Assembly (NCBI GenBank): GCA_964617355.1
Contig: CAZTXP010000136.1
Coordinates: forward strand, 1 to 28,674
Reading direction: 5' to 3'
Origin: CAZTDU01 sp964617355
GTDB taxonomy: Bacteria > Pseudomonadota > Gammaproteobacteria > Burkholderiales > SG8-39
Length of the DNA: 28,674 bases
Shown here: in pieces, positions 7,365-14,737 of the stretch
Numbering within the stretch: position 1 is the stretch's first letter
Layout of the letters: each line of letters begins with the position of its first letter
Notes under the pieces: generated by a model
Seen by the model: the letters and a program-made list of their open reading frames with translations, nothing else
Database searches by the model: none
Told to the model about the DNA's origin: nothing
Translations under genes and position numbers: made by a program

Positions 7365-8051
7365 TCAGCTCCGCCGGCCGACGAGGTGGTTGGCGATGCG
7401 CACGAGGCGCTCGGTGGCGGCCGCGCCCTGCAGCGTGCCGACCAGCGGGCGCGCGAGCTCGGCGAGCTCCGCGGCCCGTTCTTCCGTCAGGCCGGGCGAA
7501 CGCTCGGCGAAGTCGAGCACCGCGCGCTGCTCGGCGAGCGTGAGCGGCGTCGGCGGCGCGAGCGCGGGCGCGGGCGGGATCTTGAAGCCGCGCACCTTCT
7601 CCTCGCGGTACACCACCACCGTGCCGGCGACGAGGTCGCCGAGGCGCTTGAAGTCGCGGCTCGCGAGCATCGCGACGAGGCCGAAGCCGTAGGCGAAGGG
7701 CAGGAAGTCGATCGCGCGCAGCAGGTTCCTCGCCAGCGCGGCGGGCCAGCGCACCGGCGTCCCGTCGTCGTGCAGCACCACGAGGCCCAGCGCCTTCTTG
7801 CCCGGCGTCGCGCCGCCCCACGACACCTCGCACCACGCGGGGAAGAGCCACTCGAGCAGGAACCAGCCGAGCAGGAATGCGCCGACGCCGAAGTTGCCGA
7901 GCTGCGAGAGCACCATCGCGCCGACCATCAGCAACGCGAGGCGGATCGCGAGGTCGAGCGCCCACGCGAGCGCGCGCGGCACGGGGCCCGCGAGACGCAG
8001 GCTGAGCTCGATGCCTTCCGGCGTGGCGATGCGGCGCCCGGTGTCGAGCAT
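7365..8051 (-). CDS. RDD-family membrane protein
   Basis: A 228-residue protein with an RDD domain in the first ~150 residues. PVPRALAWALDLAIR holds the conserved Arg and Asp. GGATPGKKALGLVV and RNLLRAIDFLPFAYG follow, then SRDFKRLGDLVAGTVVVY, the standard closing motif. Three or so membrane segments are visible (about 32-50, 55-72, 118-138). The C-terminal ~75 residues are soluble and helical. RDD proteins are proposed transporters or membrane partners; beside SpoIIM-like and MoxR genes they are a standard part of this cluster. Start is ATG at 8051-8049, eight bases after the upstream stop. Family assignment is firm, biochemical role unknown. Confidence 0.9.
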   Translation of the reverse strand: MLDTGRRIATPEGIELSLRLAGPVPRALAWALDLAIRLALLMVGAMVLSQLGNFGVGAFLLGWFLLEWLFPAWCEVSWGGATPGKKALGLVVLHDDGTPVRWPAALARNLLRAIDFLPFAYGFGLVAMLASRDFKRLGDLVAGTVVVYREEKVRGFKIPPAPALAPPTPLTLAEQRAVLDFAERSPGLTEERAAELAELARPLVGTLQGAAATERLVRIANHLVGRRS

Positions 8052-8059
8052 GCGGGGCG

Positions 8060-8848
8060 TCAGGCGGGCCGGGTGAAGATGTCCCGGTAGGACACGTAGT
8101 ACGAGGCGTAGAACACCGGCATCAGCACCAGCCAGCCCAGCAGCAGCGGCAGCGTGGCCGGGATCACCAGCAGCACCGCCACGAAGCCGTAGACGAGGAA
8201 GGGCAGCCAGTTCTTCAGGCAGCCGTAGAAGCTGGAACGAATGGCCTGCGCCGGGCCGAGGTCGTGGAACAGCACCAGCGGCGTCGCCATCCAGAACGCC
8301 ATCACGATCGGCATCGACAGCGCCATCGCCACCAGGATCGCGAGCACGATCACCAGGCCGACCACGACGTCGTCCGGCTTGCCGCCGCCGCCGAGGAACG
8401 ACAGCGCGAAGGCGCCGCCGGCGAGCAGGAACACCGCGAGCATCACGATCATCATCGCGGCGAGGTACAGCGCGCCGAGCGCGAACAGCGGCCCGGACTT
8501 CGCGCGGAAACCCGCGAACAGGTGCTCCATGGTCAGCTCGCCGCCGGCCTCGAGGTCGCGGCAGCCGAGCAGCAGCCCTGCGAAGGCCACCGGCGTCGCC
8601 ACCATGGTCGCCACGCTGCCGATGAAGGGCACCATGCTGGCCGCGACGTACATCAGCATGAACACCACCGACACGCCGACCCACATGCCGGGTTGCAGCC
8701 GGAAGATGCGCCAGCCCTCGGCGATCCAGCGCCAGCCGGCGCTCGCGCCGACGCGCTGGCCGTCGTCGACGTACTCGCCCGGCCCCGCGTCCGTGCGCGC
8801 GTCGGCGACCGCCGATTTCGGCGCGGCGTAGGGATCGGCCGTGCTCAT
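8060..8848 (-). CDS. BPSS1780-type multi-pass membrane protein
   Basis: A 262-residue integral membrane protein. A soluble N-terminus (MSTADPYAAPKSAV, about 1-38) is followed by AGWRWIAEGWRIFRLQPGMW, the block that marks the BPSS1780-type family. Five or six hydrophobic helices come next, then a charged loop (KSGPLF..., FHDLGPAQAIRSSFYGCLKNWLPF) and a final YASYYVSYRDIF tail. The family is widespread in betaproteobacteria and has no assigned function. The ATG (8848-8846) overlaps the thioesterase stop as ATGA, so it is coupled to the acyl-CoA genes upstream; eight bases separate it from the RDD gene downstream. It therefore bridges a lipid-metabolism pair and the MoxR envelope cluster. Family call is from pattern recognition. 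Confidence 0.75.
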   Translation of the reverse strand: MSTADPYAAPKSAVADARTDAGPGEYVDDGQRVGASAGWRWIAEGWRIFRLQPGMWVGVSVVFMLMYVAASMVPFIGSVATMVATPVAFAGLLLGCRDLEAGGELTMEHLFAGFRAKSGPLFALGALYLAAMMIVMLAVFLLAGGAFALSFLGGGGKPDDVVVGLVIVLAILVAMALSMPIVMAFWMATPLVLFHDLGPAQAIRSSFYGCLKNWLPFLVYGFVAVLLVIPATLPLLLGWLVLMPVFYASYYVSYRDIFTRPA

Positions 8849-9264
8849 TTCGCCTTGTCGGCCTGCCGCGCGCGCACGGTGCCCTGCGCCTTGGCGACCA
8901 GCGTGCCGTCGACGTTGCGCACCTCGCCCTCGACAAAGATCAGGCTGCGGCCGTTCCTCAGCACGCGCGCCTCGGCCTTCAGCGGGCTCTTGCCGGCGTC
9001 GATGAACGCGGTGCTCATGTCGATGGTCATCACGCCCGCGGAATCGGGGTGCAGCGTGCGCCCTGCCATGCAGAGGCACACGTCGAGCATCGACATGATC
9101 ACGCCGCCGTGCGCGGTGCCCCAGCTGTTGGTCATGTGCGGGTGCAGCTCGCAGGACATGCGCGCGACGCCCGGCAGCAACTCGTCGACCGTGAAGCCCA
9201 GGTGCTTCGCGAACGGCACCTTCAGGTGGTAGTCCTTCGCGTACTGGATCGCCTTCTCAGACAA
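8845..9264 (-). CDS. PaaI-like hotdog-fold acyl-CoA thioesterase
   Basis: A 139-residue protein of standard single-hotdog length. The diagnostic block NSWGTAHGGVIMSMLD contains N46, the H52-G-G motif and D61, matching the active-site region of PaaI/YdiI-type thioesterases. VMTIDMSTAFIDAG and the LIFVEGEVRNVDGTLVAKAQGTV strands complete the fold. The expected reaction is hydrolysis of an acyl-CoA thioester in the cytoplasm; the acyl group is unknown. I chose TTG at 9264-9262 because GGAGGGG lies about seven bases upstream, a strong ribosome-binding site, and no other start fits. It overlaps the end of the SDR gene by eight bases and its stop overlaps the next ATG, so all three are translationally linked. 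Confidence 0.88.
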   Translation of the reverse strand: MSEKAIQYAKDYHLKVPFAKHLGFTVDELLPGVARMSCELHPHMTNSWGTAHGGVIMSMLDVCLCMAGRTLHPDSAGVMTIDMSTAFIDAGKSPLKAEARVLRNGRSLIFVEGEVRNVDGTLVAKAQGTVRARQADKAK

Positions 9265-10033
9265 TGGTCGCCCCTCCGTCCACCACGATCGCCTGCCCGG
9301 TGATGTGCCGCGAGGCCTCCGAGGCCAGCAGCGCGACCGTGCCCTTCAGGTCGTCGTCGTTGCCCAGGCGCTGCGTCGGCGTGCCCTCGCGCACGAACTT
9401 GCCCGCGGTGTCGAGCGTCGCGGCGGTCATCTTCGACGGGAAGAAGCCCGGGCAGATCGCGTTCACGGTGATGCCGTAGGCGCCCCACTCGGCGGCGAGC
9501 TGCTTGGTGAGGCCGACGAGGCCGTGCTTGGTCGCCACGTAGGCCGCGGTCTTCACGAGGCGCGCGTCGTTGGCGAACAGGCCGTTCACCGAGCTGATGT
9601 TGATGATGCGGCCCCACTTCGCCGGGATCATCGAGCGCCTGGCGAGGATCTGCGACAGCACGAAGGCGCCCGAGAGGTTGAGGTTGACGAGCTTGTCCCA
9701 GGCCTCGAGCGGGTGGTCTTCGGCGGGCGCGCCCCAGGTGGCGCCGGCGTTGTTCACGAGGATGTCGACCTTGCCGTAGTGCGCGAGCAGCGCGTCGGCG
9801 AACGGCGCGATCGCCTCGCGCTTGCCGAGGTCGGTGGCCCAGGCCTTCGCGTCGATGCCGGCCTTCGACAGCTTCGCCACGGCCTCGTCGAGCTCGGACT
9901 GCTTTCTCGCGGTGATCGCGACGCGCGCGCCCATCTCGCCGAGCGCCTCGGCCATCTGCAGGCCCAGCCCGCGCGAGCCGCCAGTGACGACGGCGACGCG
10001 GCCCTTCAGGTCGAAGAGATCCTTGACGTGCAT
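9257..10033 (-). CDS. Short-chain dehydrogenase/reductase (classical SDR)
   Basis: A 258-residue classical SDR. The cofactor loop TGGSRGLG (17-24), NNAG (94-97), catalytic serine in NISSVNG (S148), and YxxxK (Y165, K169) are all present. The basic residues R21 and R43-K44 after the second strand favour NADP(H) over NAD(H); this is inference from family rules. CPGFFPSKM and the VVDGGATIV end are typical of FabG/gluconate-dehydrogenase-like enzymes. The likely reaction is oxidation or reduction of a hydroxyl/keto group, perhaps of a 3-hydroxyacyl-CoA given the thioesterase overlapping it and the acyl-CoA synthetase and hydratase divergent to it. It is the first gene of the nine-gene minus-strand chain. 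ATG at 10033-10031 is the only good start. Confidence 0.9.
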   Translation of the reverse strand: MHVKDLFDLKGRVAVVTGGSRGLGLQMAEALGEMGARVAITARKQSELDEAVAKLSKAGIDAKAWATDLGKREAIAPFADALLAHYGKVDILVNNAGATWGAPAEDHPLEAWDKLVNLNLSGAFVLSQILARRSMIPAKWGRIINISSVNGLFANDARLVKTAAYVATKHGLVGLTKQLAAEWGAYGITVNAICPGFFPSKMTAATLDTAGKFVREGTPTQRLGNDDDLKGTVALLASEASRHITGQAIVVDGGATIV

Positions 10034-10097
10034 GTGTTTCGAACCCCCGGAGGCCCGCCGGGCGCGGCGCCCTGCGGGTATTGGTATTGTTCAGCCT
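10034..10097. promoter_or_regulatory. Divergent intergenic region between SDR and acyl-CoA synthetase
   Basis: The 64 bases between two divergent starts must hold promoters for both operons. The part next to the synthetase is AT-rich against its surroundings and carries a tandem GGTATT (10077-10082, 10083-10088). TATTGT at 10085-10090 could be a -10 element placing the start of transcription at about the ATG, which would make the message leaderless. No good -35 is visible. Confidence 0.35.
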
Positions 10098-12290
10098 ATG
10101 CTAGCACCGGAAAACCCGGCCGGCGCCGTCCGGCACGTGCCGTATTCACGCGCGCAGCTTGCGCGCCTCGTGGCGCCGACATCCGTCGCGGTCGTCGGCG
10201 CCTCGCCGCGCGCCGGCTCCTTCGGCCTGCGGACGCTCGAGAACCTCGCGCACTTCAAGGGTGAGGTGTTCGCGGTCAACGCGAAGTACGAGTCGGTGGG
10301 CGGCTATCCATGCTTCCCGTCGATCGGCCAGCTGCCCAAGGCGCCCGACTGTGTGGTGCTCGTGGTGCCGCGCGAGGCGGTCGAGGCCTCGGTCGAGGAG
10401 TGCGTGCGCGCCAAGGTCGGCGCGATCGTCGTGTTCGCCTCCGGCTACGGCGAGATGGAGGCCGGCGAGACGGCCGAGGCGCAGCGCCGCGTGTCGGCGA
10501 TGGCGCAGGCGGCCGGCATCCCGCTGCTCGGCCCGAACTGCATGGGCCTGGTGAACCACGCGCTCGGCGCCGGCCTGACCTTCATCCCCGAGTACCACGA
10601 GATGAAGCGCAGCGTCGGCCCGCTCGCCTTCGTCAGCCAGTCCGGCGCGATGGGCTACTGCCTCGCGCAGGCGGCCGAGCGCGGCGTCGGCTACCGATAC
10701 TTCTTCTCCTGCGGCAACTCGTCCGACGTCGACGTCGCCGACCTGATCTCGGCGATGGCGGAAGACCCCGAGGTGAAGGCGATCGCCTGCCTCTTCGAGG
10801 GCATCGCGAGCAGCCGGCGCCTGCTCGCCGCGGGCGAGATGGCGAGGAAGCACGGCAAGCCAGTCGTCGTCTACAAGCTCGGCACCAGCGCCGACGGTGC
10901 CGCGGCGGCGCGTTCGCATACCGGCTCGCTGGCCGGCTCGGCGGCGGCGTTCCGCGCGCTCTTCGAGCGCGCCGGCTTCGTGCAGGTGGACGACTACGAG
11001 GCGCTCGTGGAAACCGCGAAGTTCTTCGCGGCCGCCGCGGGCAAGCCGCTCGAGGAAGGGATCGCAGCGGGCAAGCCGCTTGCGAAGGGCGTGGCCGCGG
11101 TCTCCGGCTCCGGCGGCGCGGGCGTGATCTCGGCCGACATGGCCGAGCGCCACGGCGTGCCGATGCCGCAGCCGCAGTCGCAGACGGTGGCGATCCTGAA
11201 GGGCATCGTCCCCGAGTTCGGCGCCGCGCGGAATCCGTGCGATCCCACCGGGCAGGTGTTGTCGATTCCCGAGTCGTACGGCAAGTGCTGCCGCGCGTTG
11301 CTGGATGATCCGCAGTACGGCGTGCTGCTCTGCCTGATGAGCGTCGCCACGCACCTGGTGAAGAACGATCGCGCCGCGCTGATCGGCGCCCTCGCGCGCG
11401 AGCAGCCCAAGCCGGTGTGCGTGGTCTGGGTCTCGGAGTGGCTAGAGGGCCCGGGCACGGACGCCTACGAGTCGGACGATCGCGTGGCGGTGTTCCGCTC
11501 GATGGACCGCTGCTATGCGACGATCGCGGCCTGGCACCGCTGGCACGAGCGCCGCGCGGCCGAGGAGGCGACGGCGCGGTTGTCGCCCGCGGATGCGAAA
11601 GCGAAGGCGAGGGCGGTGTTCGACGCCGCCGGCGCGACGCTCGCCGAGCGCGAGGCGAAGCAGGTGCTCGCGGCCTACGGCGTGCCGGTGGTCGCGGAGA
11701 AGTTGTCGACGAGCGCGGACGAGGCGGTCGCCGCGGCGAAGACGCTCGGCTACCCGGTTGCGCTGAAGGTCGAGTCACCCGCGATCCCGCACAAGACGGA
11801 GGCCGGCGTGGTGCGCCTCGCGCTTGCCGACGAGATGGCGGTGCGCGCGGCACACGCAGAAGTCATGGCGAACGCACGCAAGGTCGCGACTGATGCAGAC
11901 ATTCGCGGCGTGCTGGTGCAGCCGATGGCCGACGGAGTCGAGGTGATCGCCGGCGTGAAGGTGGATCCGGTGGTCGGGCCGCTGGTCGTGGTCGGCTCGG
12001 GCGGCGTGATGGTCGAACTGATGAAGGACAGCGTCGCGGCGCTCGCGCCGGTGTCGAAGGCCGAGGCGCGAAGGATGCTGGAGCGCCTGAAGGGCTATCC
12101 GCTGCTGGCGGGCTTCCGCGGCAGCGTGCCGGCGAACGTGGACGCGGTCGCGGATGCGGTGGCGCGCGTCTCGGAGTTCGCCGCGGACTTCGCCGGCGAG
12201 ATCGAGGAGGCCGACGTGAATCCGTTGCGCTGCGGGCCGTCGCGCGCGATTGCCGTGGACGCGTTGATCATGAAGAAGGCGGGGAACTGA
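10098..12290 (+). CDS. Acyl-CoA synthetase, NDP-forming (fused alpha-beta)
   Basis: A 730-residue fused enzyme of the ADP-forming acyl-CoA synthetase family. The N-terminal CoA-binding Rossmann domain starts at VAVVGASPRAGSFG (about 30-43). The succinyl-CoA-ligase-like domains contain GPNCMGLVN, and H274 in RSHTGSLAGS fits the phosphohistidine loop. The C-terminal ATP-grasp domain (about 515-730) has KVESPAIPHKTEAGVV (K557, H565, K566) and ends EEADVNPLRCG. It should form an acyl-CoA from a carboxylic acid, ATP and CoA with ADP release. The substrate is not readable: acetate, a fatty acid or an aromatic acid (feruloyl-CoA synthetases belong here) are options. ATG at 10098 is preferred because the domain begins soon after; no Shine-Dalgarno is visible. 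The MaoC gene follows after two bases. Confidence 0.92.
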   Translation: MLAPENPAGAVRHVPYSRAQLARLVAPTSVAVVGASPRAGSFGLRTLENLAHFKGEVFAVNAKYESVGGYPCFPSIGQLPKAPDCVVLVVPREAVEASVEECVRAKVGAIVVFASGYGEMEAGETAEAQRRVSAMAQAAGIPLLGPNCMGLVNHALGAGLTFIPEYHEMKRSVGPLAFVSQSGAMGYCLAQAAERGVGYRYFFSCGNSSDVDVADLISAMAEDPEVKAIACLFEGIASSRRLLAAGEMARKHGKPVVVYKLGTSADGAAAARSHTGSLAGSAAAFRALFERAGFVQVDDYEALVETAKFFAAAAGKPLEEGIAAGKPLAKGVAAVSGSGGAGVISADMAERHGVPMPQPQSQTVAILKGIVPEFGAARNPCDPTGQVLSIPESYGKCCRALLDDPQYGVLLCLMSVATHLVKNDRAALIGALAREQPKPVCVVWVSEWLEGPGTDAYESDDRVAVFRSMDRCYATIAAWHRWHERRAAEEATARLSPADAKAKARAVFDAAGATLAEREAKQVLAAYGVPVVAEKLSTSADEAVAAAKTLGYPVALKVESPAIPHKTEAGVVRLALADEMAVRAAHAEVMANARKVATDADIRGVLVQPMADGVEVIAGVKVDPVVGPLVVVGSGGVMVELMKDSVAALAPVSKAEARRMLERLKGYPLLAGFRGSVPANVDAVADAVARVSEFAADFAGEIEEADVNPLRCGPSRAIAVDALIMKKAGN

Positions 12291-12292
12291 CG

Positions 12293-12736
12293 ATGGCGAT
12301 GTATCTCGAGGACTTCAAGGCCGGGCAGGTGTTCGAGACCCCGGCGCGCACCGTGACCGAGGCCGACGTGGTCGCCTTCGCCGGCCTCTCGGGCGACTAC
12401 AACCCCCTGCACACGGACGCCGAGTTCTGCGCGAAGACGCCGTTCAGGCAGCGCATCGCGCACGGCATGCTCGGCATGTCGATCATGACCGGCCTCGCCG
12501 CGCGCACCGGCATGCTCGACGGCTCGGCGCTCGCCTTCCTCGGCATCGAGGACTGGAAGTTCCAGAAGCCGATCTTCTTCGGCGACACGATTCACGCGCG
12601 CACCACGATCGCCGACGTGCGCCCGTCGTCCAAGCCCGGGCAGGGCGTGGTGAAGCGCCGCATCGAGATCGTGAACCAGCGCGGCGAAGTGACGCAGGCC
12701 GGGACCTTCGTCACGCTGGTGCGCACGCGGCCCTGA
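12293..12736 (+). CDS. MaoC-like (R)-hydratase / dehydratase
   Basis: A 147-residue single-hotdog protein. The hydratase-2 motif is clear: FAGLSGDYNPLHTD with D35 and H40, followed by RIAHGMLGMS. This is the catalytic Asp-His pair of MaoC/PhaJ-type enzymes that hydrate trans-2-enoyl-CoA to (R)-3-hydroxyacyl-CoA. The single-hotdog length fits a dimeric bacterial MaoC. It begins two bases after the acyl-CoA synthetase stop, so it is co-transcribed and probably acts on a thioester made by that enzyme; chain type is unknown. The ATG at 12293 was chosen; an ATG two codons later is possible. Its stop lies one base from the stop of the convergent methyltransferase-like gene, so no independent terminator fits between them. 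Confidence 0.9.
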   Translation: MAMYLEDFKAGQVFETPARTVTEADVVAFAGLSGDYNPLHTDAEFCAKTPFRQRIAHGMLGMSIMTGLAARTGMLDGSALAFLGIEDWKFQKPIFFGDTIHARTTIADVRPSSKPGQGVVKRRIEIVNQRGEVTQAGTFVTLVRTRP

Positions 12737-12737
12737 G

Positions 12738-13412
12738 CTAGTCCCGCTCGAACACCAGGAAGTAGTTTTCCTTCAGCGGGATCGAGCGGATCTCCTCGCG
12801 CAGGCGAAAGCCCGCGGCGAGGATCTCCTGCGTCACCGTTTCCTTGCCGGCGCGCACGTGCTCCAGCATCCGCTGCGGCGTCACGCCGGGGATGCGCTCG
12901 AAGTCCACGACGATGAAGCGCCCGCCCGGGCGCAGCGCGGCGCGGATCGACGCGAGGATCGGCGGCACCTTCGTGAAGTGGTGGTAGACGTCGCTCGTGA
13001 ACACGAGGTCGACGCTGCCCGGCGCGAGGCCGGTGTCGGTGTCGGTGCCGACGACGGTGGAGACGTTCGAGAGGCCCTCGGCCTGCGCGCGCTTCGCGAT
13101 CGCCTCGGCGAAGGGCTTCGAGATGTCGTTCGCGATCACGCGGCCGCCGGGTGCGACGGCGCGCGCGAGCAGCACCACGAACATGCCGGTGCCGGCGCCG
13201 ACATCGGCCACCACCATGCCGGGCTTCAGGCCGGCCGCGGCGACGATCTCGCCGCGGAAGTTCCAGATCTCGCGGCTCTCGCCCTCGAAGCGCTGCGTCC
13301 ACGTCGCGACGTCGGGGGCGACGAACTGCTCGTTGATTCTCGGGTCCGCGCCCTGCGCGTGCGCGCCAGCGGCCGCGAATGCGAAGACGGTAGCGAGCAG
13401 CGTCCGGTGCAT
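12738..13412 (-). CDS. Exported class I SAM-dependent methyltransferase-like protein
   Basis: A 224-residue protein with a Sec signal peptide: MHRTLLATVFAFAAAGAHA with likely cleavage after A19 (AHA-Q). The mature part has a class I methyltransferase fold: motif I VADVGAGTGMF (D70-G76), then RVIANDIS (acidic residue for SAM ribose), DLVFTSDVYHHF, and LRPGGRFIVVDF. SAM is cytoplasmic, so a periplasmic methyltransferase is unexpected, yet the signal peptide is clear and exported relatives exist in proteobacteria. It may bind another ligand or act differently. ATG at 13412-13410 follows GGAAGGA and overlaps the MFS stop (ATGA). It is the last gene of the aldehyde dehydrogenase-MFS operon and is convergent with MaoC. 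Confidence 0.85.
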   Translation of the reverse strand: MHRTLLATVFAFAAAGAHAQGADPRINEQFVAPDVATWTQRFEGESREIWNFRGEIVAAAGLKPGMVVADVGAGTGMFVVLLARAVAPGGRVIANDISKPFAEAIAKRAQAEGLSNVSTVVGTDTDTGLAPGSVDLVFTSDVYHHFTKVPPILASIRAALRPGGRFIVVDFERIPGVTPQRMLEHVRAGKETVTQEILAAGFRLREEIRSIPLKENYFLVFERD

Positions 13413-14725
13413 CAGGAGTCCTTCCGTTCGGCGTAGGGGCGCGCGTGCGTCTCGCGCGTGAGCAGCAGCAGGATCGTGGCGAGCGTGGTCCACGCGGCGA
13501 GGAACTGCAGCGCGACCTGGAACGCGTCGAGCCCGTACTGGCGCACGCCGTTCGCGATCGCGCCCTGCCAGCGCGCGTCGAGCAGCAATCCGATCACCGG
13601 CATCTGCGTCAGCGTGCCCGTCATCACGCCGGTGTTGGCGATGCCGGTGGCGGTGCCTTGCAGGTGCGTGGGCACCGATTCCTTGGCGTAGGCGAAGGAG
13701 ATCACCATCGTCGCCGCGCCGATGCTCGCGACGAGGAGCAGCGGTACCAGCAGCGCGAGCGGCATCGCCGGGAAGAGCGCCATCGCGCCGAAACCCGCGA
13801 GCAGCAGCGTGGCGCCCGCGACCTGCGGCTTCTTGCGGCTCTTCCAGCGGTCGGAAATGCCGCCCGCGAACGGGCTCGCGATCGCGAACACCACCAGCAT
13901 CGCCGAGGTGACGAACGCGGCGTCCTTCACCGACAGGCCGTGGTGCTGCGACAGGAACGGCACGCCCCAGAGCCCGGTGAAGGTCAGGAAGCAGCCGCAG
14001 ACGCCCGAGTTGATGAGGAAGATCAGCCCGGTGTTGCGGTAGCCGAATACCTCGCGCAGCGAGCGCAGGATCGGCGCGTGGCCTCCGCCTTCCTGTGCGC
14101 GCACGCGCGGGTGCGCGTGGCGCGGCGCATGCGACATGAAGCGGCGATCGAGCGGGTCGTCGCGCATCCAGCGCGCGATCGCGGCGGCGAGCACGAGGGC
14201 CACCGCGCCGGTGGCGGCGATCACGCCGCGCCAGCCGAACGCGTCCGCGAGCCAGCGCAGCGGCGGCCCCGCCATCACCGCGCCGAGCGTGCCGATGGCG
14301 AGGGACATTCCGCTCATGGTGCCGAAACGCGCCGCCGGGAACCAGTGCGCCACCAGCGTCAGCATCGACACCCACGCGAGGCCGTGCGCGGCGCCGATCA
14401 GCGCGCGACCGAGGCCCGCCACCGGCATCGTGCCCGCGAGGCCAAACAGCAGCGCGCCGATGCCGCCGAGGATCGCGCCCGCGAGCAGGAGGCGCGTCGG
14501 CCCCCACCGGTCGACGAGGATCCCGGTCGGGATCTGCATCGACGCGTAGGCGTAGTAGTAGAACGCCGAGAGGTTGCCGAGGCCGGCCGCGGTGAGCTGG
14601 AAGTCGCGCATCAGGTCGCCCGCGAGCGACGCGGGCGTGACGCGCTGGAAGAAGCCGAAGAGGTAGAACGCCGCCGCCAGGCCCCAGACGAGGAAGGCGA
14701 GCCTCAGCGGCGGATGGGGCAGCAC
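13412..14725 (-). CDS. MFS transporter
   Basis: A 437-residue protein with about 12 hydrophobic helices. MFS signatures are visible: the loop 2-3 motif GILVDRWGPTRLLLAG (G-x-x-x-D-R-x-G), its second-half counterpart GGISDRWKSRKKP, and the FYYYAYASMQIPTG helix seen in the anion/cation symporter-like and nitrate/sugar-phosphate-like groups. A histidine- and arginine-rich central cytoplasmic loop (about 195-215) separates the two halves. Substrate unknown; carboxylates are a reasonable guess for this subgroup given the aldehyde dehydrogenase next to it. The start is GTG at 14725-14723, 12 bases after the dehydrogenase stop, with only a weak ribosome-binding site, so the exact start is uncertain by a few codons. 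Confidence 0.87.
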   Translation of the reverse strand: MLPHPPLRLAFLVWGLAAAFYLFGFFQRVTPASLAGDLMRDFQLTAAGLGNLSAFYYYAYASMQIPTGILVDRWGPTRLLLAGAILGGIGALLFGLAGTMPVAGLGRALIGAAHGLAWVSMLTLVAHWFPAARFGTMSGMSLAIGTLGAVMAGPPLRWLADAFGWRGVIAATGAVALVLAAAIARWMRDDPLDRRFMSHAPRHAHPRVRAQEGGGHAPILRSLREVFGYRNTGLIFLINSGVCGCFLTFTGLWGVPFLSQHHGLSVKDAAFVTSAMLVVFAIASPFAGGISDRWKSRKKPQVAGATLLLAGFGAMALFPAMPLALLVPLLLVASIGAATMVISFAYAKESVPTHLQGTATGIANTGVMTGTLTQMPVIGLLLDARWQGAIANGVRQYGLDAFQVALQFLAAWTTLATILLLLTRETHARPYAERKDS

Positions 14726-14737
14726 GACGCTAGCGCG

